Shown here in pieces: positions 34,036 through 43,217 of a DNA stretch of 64,000 nt (position 1 is the stretch's first letter; the number at the start of each line of letters is the position of its first letter). The DNA comes from Pseudomonas sp. Choline-02u-1 (GTDB lineage: Bacteria > Pseudomonadota > Gammaproteobacteria > Pseudomonadales > Pseudomonadaceae). Where the stretch lies: positions 310,001 to 374,000 of the forward strand of contig NZ_PJBC01000013.1 in NCBI RefSeq assembly GCF_002836515.1, in the 5' to 3' direction. The position numbers and the translations under genes were made by a program. The notes beneath the pieces are model-generated. The model had not been told where the DNA came from. It searched no databases and saw only the letters and a list, made by a program, of their open reading frames with translations.

Positions 34036-35418
34036 ATGAAACCTATTCGAATCGTATGTGGAACGCGCGTGTCTGAGCAGGAGTTCTCCACCGAGACTGC
34101 TCTTGGCCGCTCCTTGTTGATCCACCAGTCGGCCAATCCCGTTGAAATCAGGCTTTTTGCCGAGAATACGCAGGGGCTTTCGACTATTTACAACCGCGTC
34201 ATTGATGAAGCCCGGGACAATCCTGCCATTCTGGTGTTCGTTCATGACGATGTGCACCTGTGTGACTTCTTGTGGAGCGAGCGGATACGCGAAGGCGTTG
34301 CAGCGTTCGATATTGTCGGGCTTGCAGGCAACACTCGGCGTGTTGAGGGGCAACCCGCGTGGGCCTTCATTGATGACCGGTTCACTTGGGATCAGGCGTG
34401 CTTCCTGAGTGGTATGGTCGGGCACGGCAATAGTTTCCCCTGTGTCGTCTCCAATTTCGGGCCTGTGCCACAACCTTGCAAACTGCTCGACGGGCTGCTG
34501 CTTGCGGCGGACAGCGAGCGCCTGGAACAGGCCGGAGTGCGCTTTGACGAGCAATTCGAGTTTCATTTCTATGACATGGATTTTTGTCGTTCGGCTGAAT
34601 TGAACGGTATGAGCATGGGCACGTGGCCGTTGAGCGTTGTCCATGAAAGCGCAGGTGCGTTCGGTACGCCTGCGTGGCGCGAGAGCTTTCGCCGTTATCA
34701 GGAAAAGTATGCCGTTACAGACACCCGAAAGCCTCAGGAGGCTACTGTGCAGAAACAAACGCCGGTCCATCAGTTCCATAACCCGGATTTACTCAAGCTG
34801 ATGCCTGCCAATGCCAAGCGTGTCGTGGAGATCGGCTGCAGCTCGGGTGCGCTGGCGCGCGAATACAGAAAACTGAACCCCGATGTTCATTACACCGGGA
34901 TCGAGATCGATGCAGGCTATGCGCAACTGGCACGCGAGCACTGTGATCGTGTGCTTGACATGAATATCGAAACGGCCAGCGATGATTTGCTTGCCGGCGA
35001 TCTGGCCGCTGACTGCTGGGTCTTCGGGGATGTGCTTGAACATCTTTACGACCCATGGCAGCTCTTGCAGAGAATCCGTGAGGCGAGTGCCCCCGGCAGC
35101 TGTGTCGTCGCGTGCATTCCAAATGCTCAGCACTGGAGTGTTCAGGCGCGGCTCAGTGTGGGTGATTTCCGCTATGAAGACTCCGGTCTGTTCGACAGAA
35201 CACATATTCGTTGGTTTACGCTGACCACCATGCTCGAAATGTTCAACCAGGCCGGTTTGACTGTCGAAGCGGGCGTGCCACGCGTTTTTGAAGAGCCTCA
35301 GCGCGAGAGATTTCTGCCAGTGATCCATGCGATGGCTGCGGCGGCGGGGAGGGATCCGGAGATGGCTGTCCAGGATGCGTTACCGTTGCAGTACGTGTTC
35401 AGGGCTGTAGCAGGTTGA
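34036..35418 (+). CDS. Glycosyltransferase-methyltransferase fusion protein
   Basis: A 460-aa protein with two halves. Residues 1-235 are a GT-like domain (MKPIRIVCGTRVSEQEF, AILVFVHDDVHLCDF with the HDD motif, FHFYDMDFCRSA). Residues 245-460 are a class-I SAM methyltransferase (VVEIGCSSGALAREY glycine loop near 270, CWVFGDVLEHLYDPW). Such fusions occur in surface-glycan loci. Position suggests it adds and methylates a sugar on flagellin, as the methylated glycans reported for other Pseudomonas flagellins would need. Substrate unknown. A 142-bp gap separates it from the previous gene. Confidence 0.8.
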   Translation: MKPIRIVCGTRVSEQEFSTETALGRSLLIHQSANPVEIRLFAENTQGLSTIYNRVIDEARDNPAILVFVHDDVHLCDFLWSERIREGVAAFDIVGLAGNTRRVEGQPAWAFIDDRFTWDQACFLSGMVGHGNSFPCVVSNFGPVPQPCKLLDGLLLAADSERLEQAGVRFDEQFEFHFYDMDFCRSAELNGMSMGTWPLSVVHESAGAFGTPAWRESFRRYQEKYAVTDTRKPQEATVQKQTPVHQFHNPDLLKLMPANAKRVVEIGCSSGALAREYRKLNPDVHYTGIEIDAGYAQLAREHCDRVLDMNIETASDDLLAGDLAADCWVFGDVLEHLYDPWQLLQRIREASAPGSCVVACIPNAQHWSVQARLSVGDFRYEDSGLFDRTHIRWFTLTTMLEMFNQAGLTVEAGVPRVFEEPQRERFLPVIHAMAAAAGRDPEMAVQDALPLQYVFRAVAG

Positions 35419-35465
35419 TGTTCTGCGTCGACACCTTATCTTCATTCCGATTGGAAATTTGAAAT

Positions 35466-36227
35466 ATGCACCCCACCGCAATGCAAAATGGACAATTGTT
35501 TTTCGATACCTATCTGGGTGAAGACTCAACTTGCGTGGTTGTCGAGATTGGCGCACAAAACGTGAACGGGTCACTTCGGGAAGTCGCGCCGTCCAGCGTG
35601 CACTACATTGGGGTTGACTTCGTCGTCGGAAAAGGGGTCGACGTTGTCTTGACCGACCCGTACAGCCTTCCGTTCGAGAGTGAGTCTGTCGATGTGATCG
35701 TCAGCTCCTCCTGCCTTGAGCACTCAGAAATGTTCTGGCTGTCGTTCACGGAGTGCTTGAGGGTTCTGAAGCCGGATGGCCTTATGTTCATCAACGTGCC
35801 CTCTAACGGCGCCTTTCACCGTTATCCGGTCGACTGCTGGCGTTTCTACCCTGACGCAGGGAGTGCCTTGGTCACCTGGGCCAAGCGTCAAGGCATGAAC
35901 CCCGCGTTGCTGGAGTCCTTCATCACCCCTCAGCATGAGGATGTATGGAGCGACTTCCTCGCCGTTTTCGTCAAAGACGAAGCCTGCATACGCCAGCATC
36001 CGAACCGAATGATCAAAGCGATCTCAAAGTTTGAGAATGGCAAGGTTTCCGGAAGTGAGCAGATTTTCAGCTATTTTGAGTTTCCCGAAGACATTCGGCG
36101 ATTGAACGAAGCTGTTCAACGACTGAGCGCGATGGAAGGTCGTGAGGCCATCGTCAATGATGTCCTGGAAAAGCTTCACGAATTCACCAAAGGCCAGGGC
36201 CCTGCAGCCCTGGCCGATCTTGCTTGA
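35466..36227 (+). CDS. SAM-dependent methyltransferase (Methyltransf_11/25 type)
   Basis: A 253-aa class-I methyltransferase with motif I CVVVEIGAQNVNGS (a variant of the usual E/DxGxGxG) near residue 25, YIGVDFVVGKGVDV, DPYSLPFESESVDVIVSSSCLEH and LRVLKPDGLMFINVPS. The C-terminal 90 residues are helical. It follows the fusion protein by 47 bp and is closed by an intrinsic terminator. Likely modifies the flagellin glycan or a sugar precursor, inferred from context. Confidence 0.85.
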   Translation: MHPTAMQNGQLFFDTYLGEDSTCVVVEIGAQNVNGSLREVAPSSVHYIGVDFVVGKGVDVVLTDPYSLPFESESVDVIVSSSCLEHSEMFWLSFTECLRVLKPDGLMFINVPSNGAFHRYPVDCWRFYPDAGSALVTWAKRQGMNPALLESFITPQHEDVWSDFLAVFVKDEACIRQHPNRMIKAISKFENGKVSGSEQIFSYFEFPEDIRRLNEAVQRLSAMEGREAIVNDVLEKLHEFTKGQGPAALADLA

Positions 36228-36286
36228 AGGCCTGAAGGTCTTCGGCCCGGGAAACAGGAAAACCTCCAGCCAGAAGTTTTCACCAG

Positions 36287-36306
36287 CCGCCATTCGTGGC
36301 GGTTTT
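36287..36306 (+). terminator. Intrinsic terminator of the glycosylation operon
   Basis: CCGCCA-TTCG-TGGCGG (36287-36302), a 6-bp stem with a stable UUCG tetraloop, followed by TTTTC. It separates the methyltransferase gene from the KASIII gene, implying that the latter has its own promoter. Confidence 0.75.
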
Positions 36307-36579
36307 CAGTCATGGCGGGTGAAACTGCCTTTGCAAAACCCACCCCAATCAGTGAGCAGGTCGCCCCAGGCTTCGGATGCGCCTCGTGCCGTTTTTGGCC
36401 CTGTCGGCAACCGATTCGATAAAAGCGCGTGACTCGGAAGTCACGGCGGGCATCTTCACTGTTATCATTCCCGCAACCGGGACAGCTAAGCCGGCGAACG
36501 GTGTTGTCAGGCGTTTGTTGCCTGGCGCGCATTCGTGGTGCCTGGTGGGCATTTTGCTTTTTCTGAATTGGGAAGCCAT
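36307..36579. other. Intergenic stretch before the KASIII gene
   Basis: About 270 non-coding bases. Besides the promoter candidate at 36543, the only structure seen is a short hairpin near 36507-36527 (CAGGC / GCCTG arms). No gene on either strand with a ribosome site was found. Confidence 0.5.
36543..36559 (+). promoter_or_regulatory. Candidate sigma-54 promoter for the KASIII gene
   Basis: TGGTGGG-CATT-TTGCT, with GG (36544-36545) and GC (36556-36557) 10 bases apart. Transcription would start near 36569, leaving only about 11 bases before the ATG at 36580, just enough for GGGAAG. The very short leader lowers confidence. Confidence 0.45.
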
Positions 36580-37512
36580 ATGATTGGCATTAAAAGTATC
36601 GCCAGTTACGTGCCGGCTGAAGGGCTGGACAATTACGCGCAAGGCGCGAAATTCGGTAAGGACCAGGAATTCATCTTCGGCAAGATCGGTTCGACGTTCT
36701 TGCCCCGCAAAAGCGCCGGACAGGAAACCTCCGACTTGTGTGTCGAGGCCGTCAATGCCCTGTTCTCCGGCAACCCTGAGTTGGACCCGGCCTCAATCGA
36801 CGTTGTGATCGTTGTCACTCAGAACGGCGATGCTGAAGGCTTACCGCACACTGCCGCGATCGTTCAGCACAAGCTCGGTCTGCCGACCCATATCGCCGCC
36901 TTCGACATCTCTCTGGGATGCTCCGGCTACGTGTACGGTTTGTATGCCATGAAGGGTTTCATGGAGGCTGCCGGGCTGAAAAACGGTCTGTTGATCACGG
37001 CCGATCCTTATTCAAAGATTGTCGATCCTGAAGATCGCAACACCACCATGCTGTTCGGTGATGCCGCAACGGTGACCTGGATGGGCGAAGGTGCGCACTG
37101 GCAGTTGGGCAAGTCGCTTTTCGGCACCGATGGCGCAGGCGCGGAATTTTTGCGTACCACCGATGGCAAGTTCTTCATGAATGGTCGTCAGGTCTACAAT
37201 TTTGCCTTGGTCAAAGTGCCGGCTCACTTGCAGCAATTGCTTGATGCAAGCCAATTGCAAGCCACGGACATCGACCTTTACTGCTTGCACCAGGGAAGCG
37301 CGGCGATTGTTGATGCGGTATCCCAGCGTTTCGAGGGCGGTGACCCCAAGCGTTTTGTCAAGGATATGACCGAGACAGGCAATACCGTATCGTCCAGTAT
37401 TCCGCTGCTGCTTGAAAAGCACGTGATGGGTTCACAGCATAAGCGCGTCGCCCTGAGCGGCTTTGGTGTCGGCCTGTCGTGGGGCTCGGCGATCATTGAG
37501 CGCGTTGACTGA
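36580..37512 (+). CDS. Beta-ketoacyl-ACP synthase III-like enzyme of the flagellin-glycosylation locus
   Basis: A 310-aa thiolase-fold condensing enzyme. The catalytic triad is present: Cys in FDISLGCSGYVYG, His in YCLHQGSAAIVD and Asn in ETGNTVSSSIP. It resembles FabH but the N-terminus (MIGIKSIASYVPAEG) and location next to flagellin genes match orf3 of the P. syringae glycosylation island, thought to supply the acyl group that decorates the viosamine-type glycan. Start ATG 36580 follows GGGAAG. It has its own upstream promoter candidate and downstream terminator, so it is a separate unit. Not the main fatty-acid FabH on context. Confidence 0.88.
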   Translation: MIGIKSIASYVPAEGLDNYAQGAKFGKDQEFIFGKIGSTFLPRKSAGQETSDLCVEAVNALFSGNPELDPASIDVVIVVTQNGDAEGLPHTAAIVQHKLGLPTHIAAFDISLGCSGYVYGLYAMKGFMEAAGLKNGLLITADPYSKIVDPEDRNTTMLFGDAATVTWMGEGAHWQLGKSLFGTDGAGAEFLRTTDGKFFMNGRQVYNFALVKVPAHLQQLLDASQLQATDIDLYCLHQGSAAIVDAVSQRFEGGDPKRFVKDMTETGNTVSSSIPLLLEKHVMGSQHKRVALSGFGVGLSWGSAIIERVD

Positions 37513-37530
37513 CAGCCGGTTGCATTAAAG

Positions 37531-37558
37531 AACGCCGCCTTACCCTGGCGGCGTTTTT
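37531..37558 (+). terminator. Intrinsic terminator of the KASIII gene
   Basis: AACGCCGCC / GGCGGCGTT, a 9-bp perfect stem with a 7-base loop and five T at 37554-37558. Confidence 0.92.
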
Positions 37559-37753
37559 GTGTGTGGATTTTCACCATCCATATCTTGCGTTCCGTTCGAG
37601 CGACGAGAGCTGCCATGCGCAGGATTCTGTGCGCTGGGGTGTAAATCTGCTGAAACACCCTGAGTCATGTTTGATGATGTGCTGATTTCTGGCGTCAAAT
37701 CCCCGCGTTTGCTGGGCTGGCGGGATGCCACCAATTATTTTTAAAAAATCAGC
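37559..37753. other. Non-coding region upstream of the fliC promoter
   Basis: Between the KASIII terminator and the FliA promoter no gene, repeat or strong hairpin was seen. It is AT-rich near 37735-37750 (a run of T then A), which could be an upstream promoter element or regulator site for fliC. Confidence 0.4.
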
Positions 37754-37780
37754 TAAAGCAACGTGCCATGACGACGATAA
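37754..37780 (+). promoter_or_regulatory. FliA (sigma-28) promoter of fliC
   Basis: TAAA (37754-37757), a 15-bp spacer and GACGATAA (37773-37780), one base off the consensus TAAA-N15-GCCGATAA. It lies about 82 bp upstream of the fliC ATG. The same -10 sequence recurs before fliS. Confidence 0.85.
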
Positions 37781-37861
37781 CTATTACGAAGGTTCTCTGT
37801 GCCACACCCGGCGAATTGCCAAGGCCGGAAGCCGTAGTACCCAACCAACGAGGAATTCGTC

Positions 37862-38713
37862 ATGGCTTTGACTGTTAACACCAACACCACCTCCCTGGGC
37901 GTTCAGAAAAACCTGAACCGTGCTTCCGACGCTCTCAGCACTTCGATGTCCCGTCTGTCGTCCGGCCTGAAAATCAACAGCGCCAAAGACGATGCTGCTG
38001 GCCTGCAGATCGCCAACCGTATGACTTCGCAAATCCGCGGTCAGACCATGGCAATCAAAAACGCCAACGATGCAATCTCCATCGCGCAGACCGCTGAAGG
38101 CGCGATGCAAGAGCAGACCAACATCCTGCAGCGTATGCGTGAACTGGCTCTCCAGGCACGAAACGACTCCAACACTACCGATGACCGTGACGCACTGGAC
38201 AAAGAATTCCAGTCGATGACCAAAGAGCTGGATCGTATCGCTGCCAGCACCCAGCTGAACAACAAGAATCTGCTCGACGGTAGCACTACCACCGCGATGG
38301 TTTTCCAGGTGGGCTCCAACACCGGTTCCGACAACCAGATCAGCATCACCCTGACTGACGCAATGAACACTGCCGGTGCTCTGAGCGCACTGGACGGCAA
38401 GGCTATCACTGGTGCTGCTTCCGATATCGAAGCAAACTTCAGTGGCGCGATGACCGCCATCGACGAAGCACTGAAAAACATCAACACCACCCGTGCTGAC
38501 CTCGGCGCCGTTCAGAACCGTCTGACCAGCACCATCGCCAACCTGCAGAACATCAACGAAAACGCCGAAGCTGCACGTGGTCGTGTACAAGACACCGACT
38601 TCGCCGCTGAAACTGCCCAGCTGACCAAGCAGCAGACTCTGCAACAAGCGTCGACTTCGGTTCTGGCCCAGGCCAACCAACTGCCATCGGCCGTACTGAA
38701 ACTGCTTCAGTAA
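37862..38713 (+). CDS. fliC: Flagellin FliC
   Basis: The 283-aa filament subunit. Conserved N-terminal D0/D1 MALTVNTNTTSLGVQKNLNRA and SSGLKINSAKDDAAGLQIANR, and C-terminal NINENAEAARGRVQDTDFAAETAQLTKQQTL. It is short: only about 60 residues of variable centre, so D2/D3 domains are essentially missing, as in other small Pseudomonas flagellins. Ser/Thr-rich positions around residues 140-200 are the likely O-glycosylation sites served by the upstream glycosyltransferases. Ribosome site GAGGAA; a FliA promoter upstream; terminator downstream. Confidence 0.98.
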   Translation: MALTVNTNTTSLGVQKNLNRASDALSTSMSRLSSGLKINSAKDDAAGLQIANRMTSQIRGQTMAIKNANDAISIAQTAEGAMQEQTNILQRMRELALQARNDSNTTDDRDALDKEFQSMTKELDRIAASTQLNNKNLLDGSTTTAMVFQVGSNTGSDNQISITLTDAMNTAGALSALDGKAITGAASDIEANFSGAMTAIDEALKNINTTRADLGAVQNRLTSTIANLQNINENAEAARGRVQDTDFAAETAQLTKQQTLQQASTSVLAQANQLPSAVLKLLQ

Positions 38714-38730
38714 TCGCCTGATGATTGTCG

Positions 38731-38766
38731 GCGGGGGAGCGCACCTGTGGTGCTCCTCCGCTTTTT
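38731..38766 (+). terminator. Intrinsic terminator of fliC
   Basis: A stem of about 12 bp with one bulge (GCGGGGGAGCGCAC against GTGCTCCTCCGC) followed by TTTTT. Readthrough would feed flaG, 20 bp further on. Confidence 0.8.
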
Positions 38767-38785
38767 ACATTGAGAGGTGGTTGGT

Positions 38786-39151
38786 ATGGATATGAGCGTC
38801 AAGCTGAACCTGTCTTACCAGGCCACGAAGCCGGTCGAGCAGGCCGCCGAATCACCTGTGGTCAAGCCCTCTCGGGCTGTTGAGCCCATCAAGCCAGCAC
38901 AGGACGAGGCCGACACCGGTCTTACCGAAGCTGAGAAAGTCAAAAGGGCGCTCAAGGATATCGAGACATTTCTCGCTACCTCGCGTCGTAACCTCGAATT
39001 TTCCACGGACGAAGAGTCCGGCAGAATTGTAGTTAAAGTCATCGCCAGTGAGACTGGAGAGCTGATCCGCCAACTTCCTTCGGAAGAGGCGTTGAGAATT
39101 GCTCACAGTCTGAGCGATGTAAACAGCCTGTTGTTCGACGCCAAGGTCTGA
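38786..39151 (+). CDS. flaG: Flagellar protein FlaG
   Basis: A 121-aa cytoplasmic protein of the FlaG/YvyC family. The C-terminal core (residues 50-121) contains FSTDEESGRIVVKVIASETGELIRQLPSEEALRIA, the family hallmark. The N-terminus is a disordered Pro/Lys/Glu-rich stretch. FlaG proteins influence filament length. Start ATG 38786 follows GAGAGGTGG; GTG 38777 overlaps that site and ATG 38792 is also possible. Sits between fliC and fliD, as in other pseudomonads. Confidence 0.92.
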   Translation: MDMSVKLNLSYQATKPVEQAAESPVVKPSRAVEPIKPAQDEADTGLTEAEKVKRALKDIETFLATSRRNLEFSTDEESGRIVVKVIASETGELIRQLPSEEALRIAHSLSDVNSLLFDAKV

Positions 39152-39224
39152 CGGTGGCGGGCGAGCGGCAAGTTCGCTAGTCTTTTACCGACTAGGGGCG
39201 GCATGCACTCAAGAGGGAATAGCA

Positions 39225-40631
39225 ATGGCGAGTACGATTTTACCAGGCACGGGTCTGGGTTCCGGCGTTGATATCAACGCCATTGTGAAAACACTGGTTG
39301 CGGCCGAGACCGATCCCAAGTCCAACCAGATCAAACGCCAGACCGCCAATAACACCGCCATGCTTTCAGGTGTGGCGTCGCTCAAGAGTGCGCTGTCCGT
39401 GTATCAGGCGGCGATGAAAAAACTCAACGACACCGCAGCCCCTTCGTTTAGCGCATACACGGCAACGTCCAGCAGTGACACTACGGTCAAAGCCACGTCG
39501 GATAACACGGCGGTGCCGGGTAGCTACATGGTTCGTGTCGAAAATCTCGCCACTTCGTCGAAAGTCGCCACCAAGAACTTCGAAGCGGGGCCCAGTACCC
39601 CGATCGCTGAGGGTGACTTGCTGATTACGCAGGACGGCGTGACCCACACTGTCAAGGTTGGCGCCGGTGCGACCTTGCAGTCGGTGCGTGATTCCATCAA
39701 TACATCGCTCGCCGAGAAAGGCATCAGCGCCAACATCGTAACCGGTGCGGACGGTTCGCGCCTGGTATTCAGTTCCACGATGACCGGTAAAGAAACCGAT
39801 ATATCGGTTGGAGGCATTGCCGATCTAGAAATCCCTGCTGGACAGGAAATGGTCGGTGACGGTGCTGGCTATGTCGGCGAGAAGGCCGAGGATGCGCTGA
39901 TCTATGTGGACGGTATCAAGGTCTCAAGCAAGACCAACACCGTCACTGGCGCGATCAGTGGTATCAGTCTTGATCTGCTTCAGGAGACCGGAACTGACCC
40001 GGGCAAGGCGATCAAGGTCACCGTGGGTGAAAACACCGAGGGTTTGAAAACATCGATTCAGGCCTATGTCGATGCGTACAACACACTGGTCAAGACCGCC
40101 AACAACCTGACGGCTACCTCGAAGGACGAAGAAGGCAATCTGGTGCTGGGGTCGCTGACCAACGACCCGACTACGCGAGCACTGCTTTCGGATCTGCGCA
40201 AGCAGCTTGCCACGGAGAGCAACGGTGATCGACTCACTAGCCTTAGCCAGTTGGGCATCAATACACAGAAGGACGGTACGCTTGAATTCAACGGTGTCAA
40301 ATATGACACTGCTATGAAAGAGAAAAAGCTGGGCGCCGATGTGCAGCAGCTTTTCAGCGGCACCAATGGTGTCTTCGAGCGCATGAACAAGGCGATCGAA
40401 CCCTATCTGCAAACCGGCGGTATTCTCGATACGCGCAAGAACGGTCTGGACAAGCTGCAAACCGACCTTACTAACCAGCAACTGGCGCTGGGTCGTCGTA
40501 TCGACGCGCTGACCGAGACGCTGACCAAGCGCTACGTGGCCATGGACACCCTGGTCGGCAAGCTTGAGGCGCAACGCAAGAACATCGTCTCGATGTTCAA
40601 CTCCATCGAGGCGCAGCAGAAGAATTCCTGA
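39225..40631 (+). CDS. fliD: Flagellar filament cap protein FliD
   Basis: The 468-aa HAP2 cap that folds flagellin at the filament tip. N-terminus MASTILPGTGLGSGVDINAIVKTLVAAE and the C-terminal helices QLALGRRIDALTETLTKRYVAMDTLVGKL are typical. The central domains are Ser/Thr-rich. Ribosome site AAGAGGGAA. In mucin-binding pseudomonads FliD is also an adhesin; that is family knowledge, not shown here. It ends in a terminator. Confidence 0.97.
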   Translation: MASTILPGTGLGSGVDINAIVKTLVAAETDPKSNQIKRQTANNTAMLSGVASLKSALSVYQAAMKKLNDTAAPSFSAYTATSSSDTTVKATSDNTAVPGSYMVRVENLATSSKVATKNFEAGPSTPIAEGDLLITQDGVTHTVKVGAGATLQSVRDSINTSLAEKGISANIVTGADGSRLVFSSTMTGKETDISVGGIADLEIPAGQEMVGDGAGYVGEKAEDALIYVDGIKVSSKTNTVTGAISGISLDLLQETGTDPGKAIKVTVGENTEGLKTSIQAYVDAYNTLVKTANNLTATSKDEEGNLVLGSLTNDPTTRALLSDLRKQLATESNGDRLTSLSQLGINTQKDGTLEFNGVKYDTAMKEKKLGADVQQLFSGTNGVFERMNKAIEPYLQTGGILDTRKNGLDKLQTDLTNQQLALGRRIDALTETLTKRYVAMDTLVGKLEAQRKNIVSMFNSIEAQQKNS

Positions 40632-40647
40632 CCGCCTGACAGGTTGT

Positions 40648-40682
40648 AAGCCCGGCTAGCCATCACAGGCGCTCCGGGCTTT
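40648..40682 (+). terminator. Terminator of fliD
   Basis: AAGCCCGG (40648-40655) and CCGGGCTT (40674-40681), an 8-bp stem with a long loop and a short T run (TTTCG). Confidence 0.6.
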
Positions 40683-40695
40683 CGCGTTTGTGCGC

Positions 40696-40722
40696 TAAAG
40701 TTTTTTGCTGCGCAGACGATAA
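40696..40722 (+). promoter_or_regulatory. FliA (sigma-28) promoter of fliS
   Basis: TAAA (40696-40699), a 15-bp spacer and GACGATAA (40715-40722), identical in both boxes to the fliC promoter. It puts the flagellin chaperone under the same late-stage control as flagellin. Confidence 0.82.
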
Positions 40723-40759
40723 AGGCAATATGAACATTTTCGTTGTAATGAGGTAGAAC

Positions 40760-41155
40760 ATGAATCCTATGTTGGCCCTTCGGCAATACCAGAAAGTCAA
40801 CGGCGTGGCTCAAACCTCCGAGGCGAGCCCGCACCGCCTGGTACAGATGCTGATGCAGGGTGGCCTGGATCGTATCGCGCAGGCCAAGGGCGCCATTGCG
40901 CGTAATGATGCCGCCCAGAAAGGTATCCTGATCGGCAAGGCCATCGGTATCGTTGGCGGCCTGCGTGAAGGGCTCGATCTGGAAAATCAGGCCGAAGCCT
41001 TGGCGGACATCGATTCACTCTACGCCTACATGAGCAAACGCCTTGTCGAAGCCAACATTAAAAATGACCCCGAGATCCTCAATGAGGTAGCGCGCCTGCT
41101 GATTACCTTGAAAGAGGGGTGGGATGCAATTGGTGATCAGGTTCCCGACGCCTAG
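40760..41155 (+). CDS. fliS: Flagellin chaperone FliS
   Basis: A 131-aa four-helix chaperone that binds the C-terminus of flagellin and prevents premature polymerisation. Recognisable parts: MNPMLALRQYQKVNGVAQTSEASPHRLVQMLM, AKGAIARNDAAQKGILIGKAIGIV and DSLYAYMSKRLVEAN. Ribosome site AATGAGGTA. It is followed 9 bp later by fliT and preceded by its own FliA promoter. Confidence 0.95.
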   Translation: MNPMLALRQYQKVNGVAQTSEASPHRLVQMLMQGGLDRIAQAKGAIARNDAAQKGILIGKAIGIVGGLREGLDLENQAEALADIDSLYAYMSKRLVEANIKNDPEILNEVARLLITLKEGWDAIGDQVPDA

Positions 41156-41164
41156 GAGAACACC

Positions 41165-41461
41165 ATGAGTGCTGTGCTCGAACGTATCGAACAAACCCGT
41201 TACGCACTGCTCGGGGCGCTGGAGAGTCGTGATTGGGGAACCATCACCGAACTTGATCTGAGCTGCCGCGTTTGCGTCGAGGATGTGCTTGCGCAAACGT
41301 TGGACAATGAGCAGAGTGTGCGCAGCAGTCTGCAAGATCTGCTCGACGTGTACCGCCAGCTGATTGATGTGGCGTGTGAAGAGCGTCAAACAATAGTCGA
41401 TGAAATGGCAAAGATTCGCCAAGCGAAAAATGCCGCAAACATCTACCATTTGTTCACGTGA
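41165..41461 (+). CDS. fliT: FliT-like flagellar chaperone
   Basis: A 98-aa helical protein at the position of the fliT gene between fliS and fleQ. It has no strong motif; the helical pattern (VLERIEQTRYALLGAL and LLDVYRQLIDVACEERQTIVDEM) and position support FliT, a chaperone of FliD. Ribosome site TAGGAG. Low sequence conservation is usual in this family, so the name rests mainly on location. Confidence 0.8.
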   Translation: MSAVLERIEQTRYALLGALESRDWGTITELDLSCRVCVEDVLAQTLDNEQSVRSSLQDLLDVYRQLIDVACEERQTIVDEMAKIRQAKNAANIYHLFT

Positions 41462-41631
41462 AGCGGGCCGATTAGTAAAACCACTGCGCCATAAATTTGA
41501 CTGTGCACGGTTTTTTGACTTAACTAGTGGCTATTATCAGGTTTAGGGCGTCTACAGGCACATGGTGTCCTGCAAGCGTCTCGCTTGCCTTATTTTTCGG
41601 GCATTGAGTTGACTAGGGAAGTTGCTATTGC

Positions 41632-43090
<1,459 letters not shown>

Positions 43091-43107
<17 letters not shown>

Positions 43108-43148
43108 CGCCTGTTTTCCAACCGCTTCATTTATAAGCTGTTTTTTTT
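43091..43148 (+). terminator. Tandem terminator-like hairpins after fleQ
   Basis: The first hairpin overlaps the fleQ stop: AACAGGCG (43091-43098) pairs with CGCCTGTT (43108-43115) and is followed by TTTT. The second, weaker one (GCTT / AAGC arms at 43124-43127 and 43135-43138) precedes a run of eight T from 43141. Confidence 0.6.
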
Positions 43149-43165
43149 AGGCACGGGTATTGCTA
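43149..43165 (+). promoter_or_regulatory. Sigma-54 promoter of fleSR
   Basis: AGGCACG-GGTA-TTGCT, nearly the RpoN consensus, with GG (43150-43151) and GC (43162-43163) 10 bases apart, about 50 bp before fleS. FleQ is the expected activator. Confidence 0.85.
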
Positions 43166-43217
43166 TAGCCCTCGCAACGTTCCGTTTCACTGACGGTCAG
43201 CCAAGCGAGAGAGCCCA

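Noticed and set aside
39155..39170. GG-N10-GC site upstream of fliD as a sigma-54 promoter
   Set aside because: Spacing is right (GG 39156-39157, GC 39168-39169) but the -12 box reads CGGC instead of TTGC; too weak to list.
41497..41525. TTGACT-N17-TTAACT as the fleQ promoter
   Set aside because: Plausible sigma-70 spacing but a poor -10 box, and a second TTGACT nearby makes the choice arbitrary.
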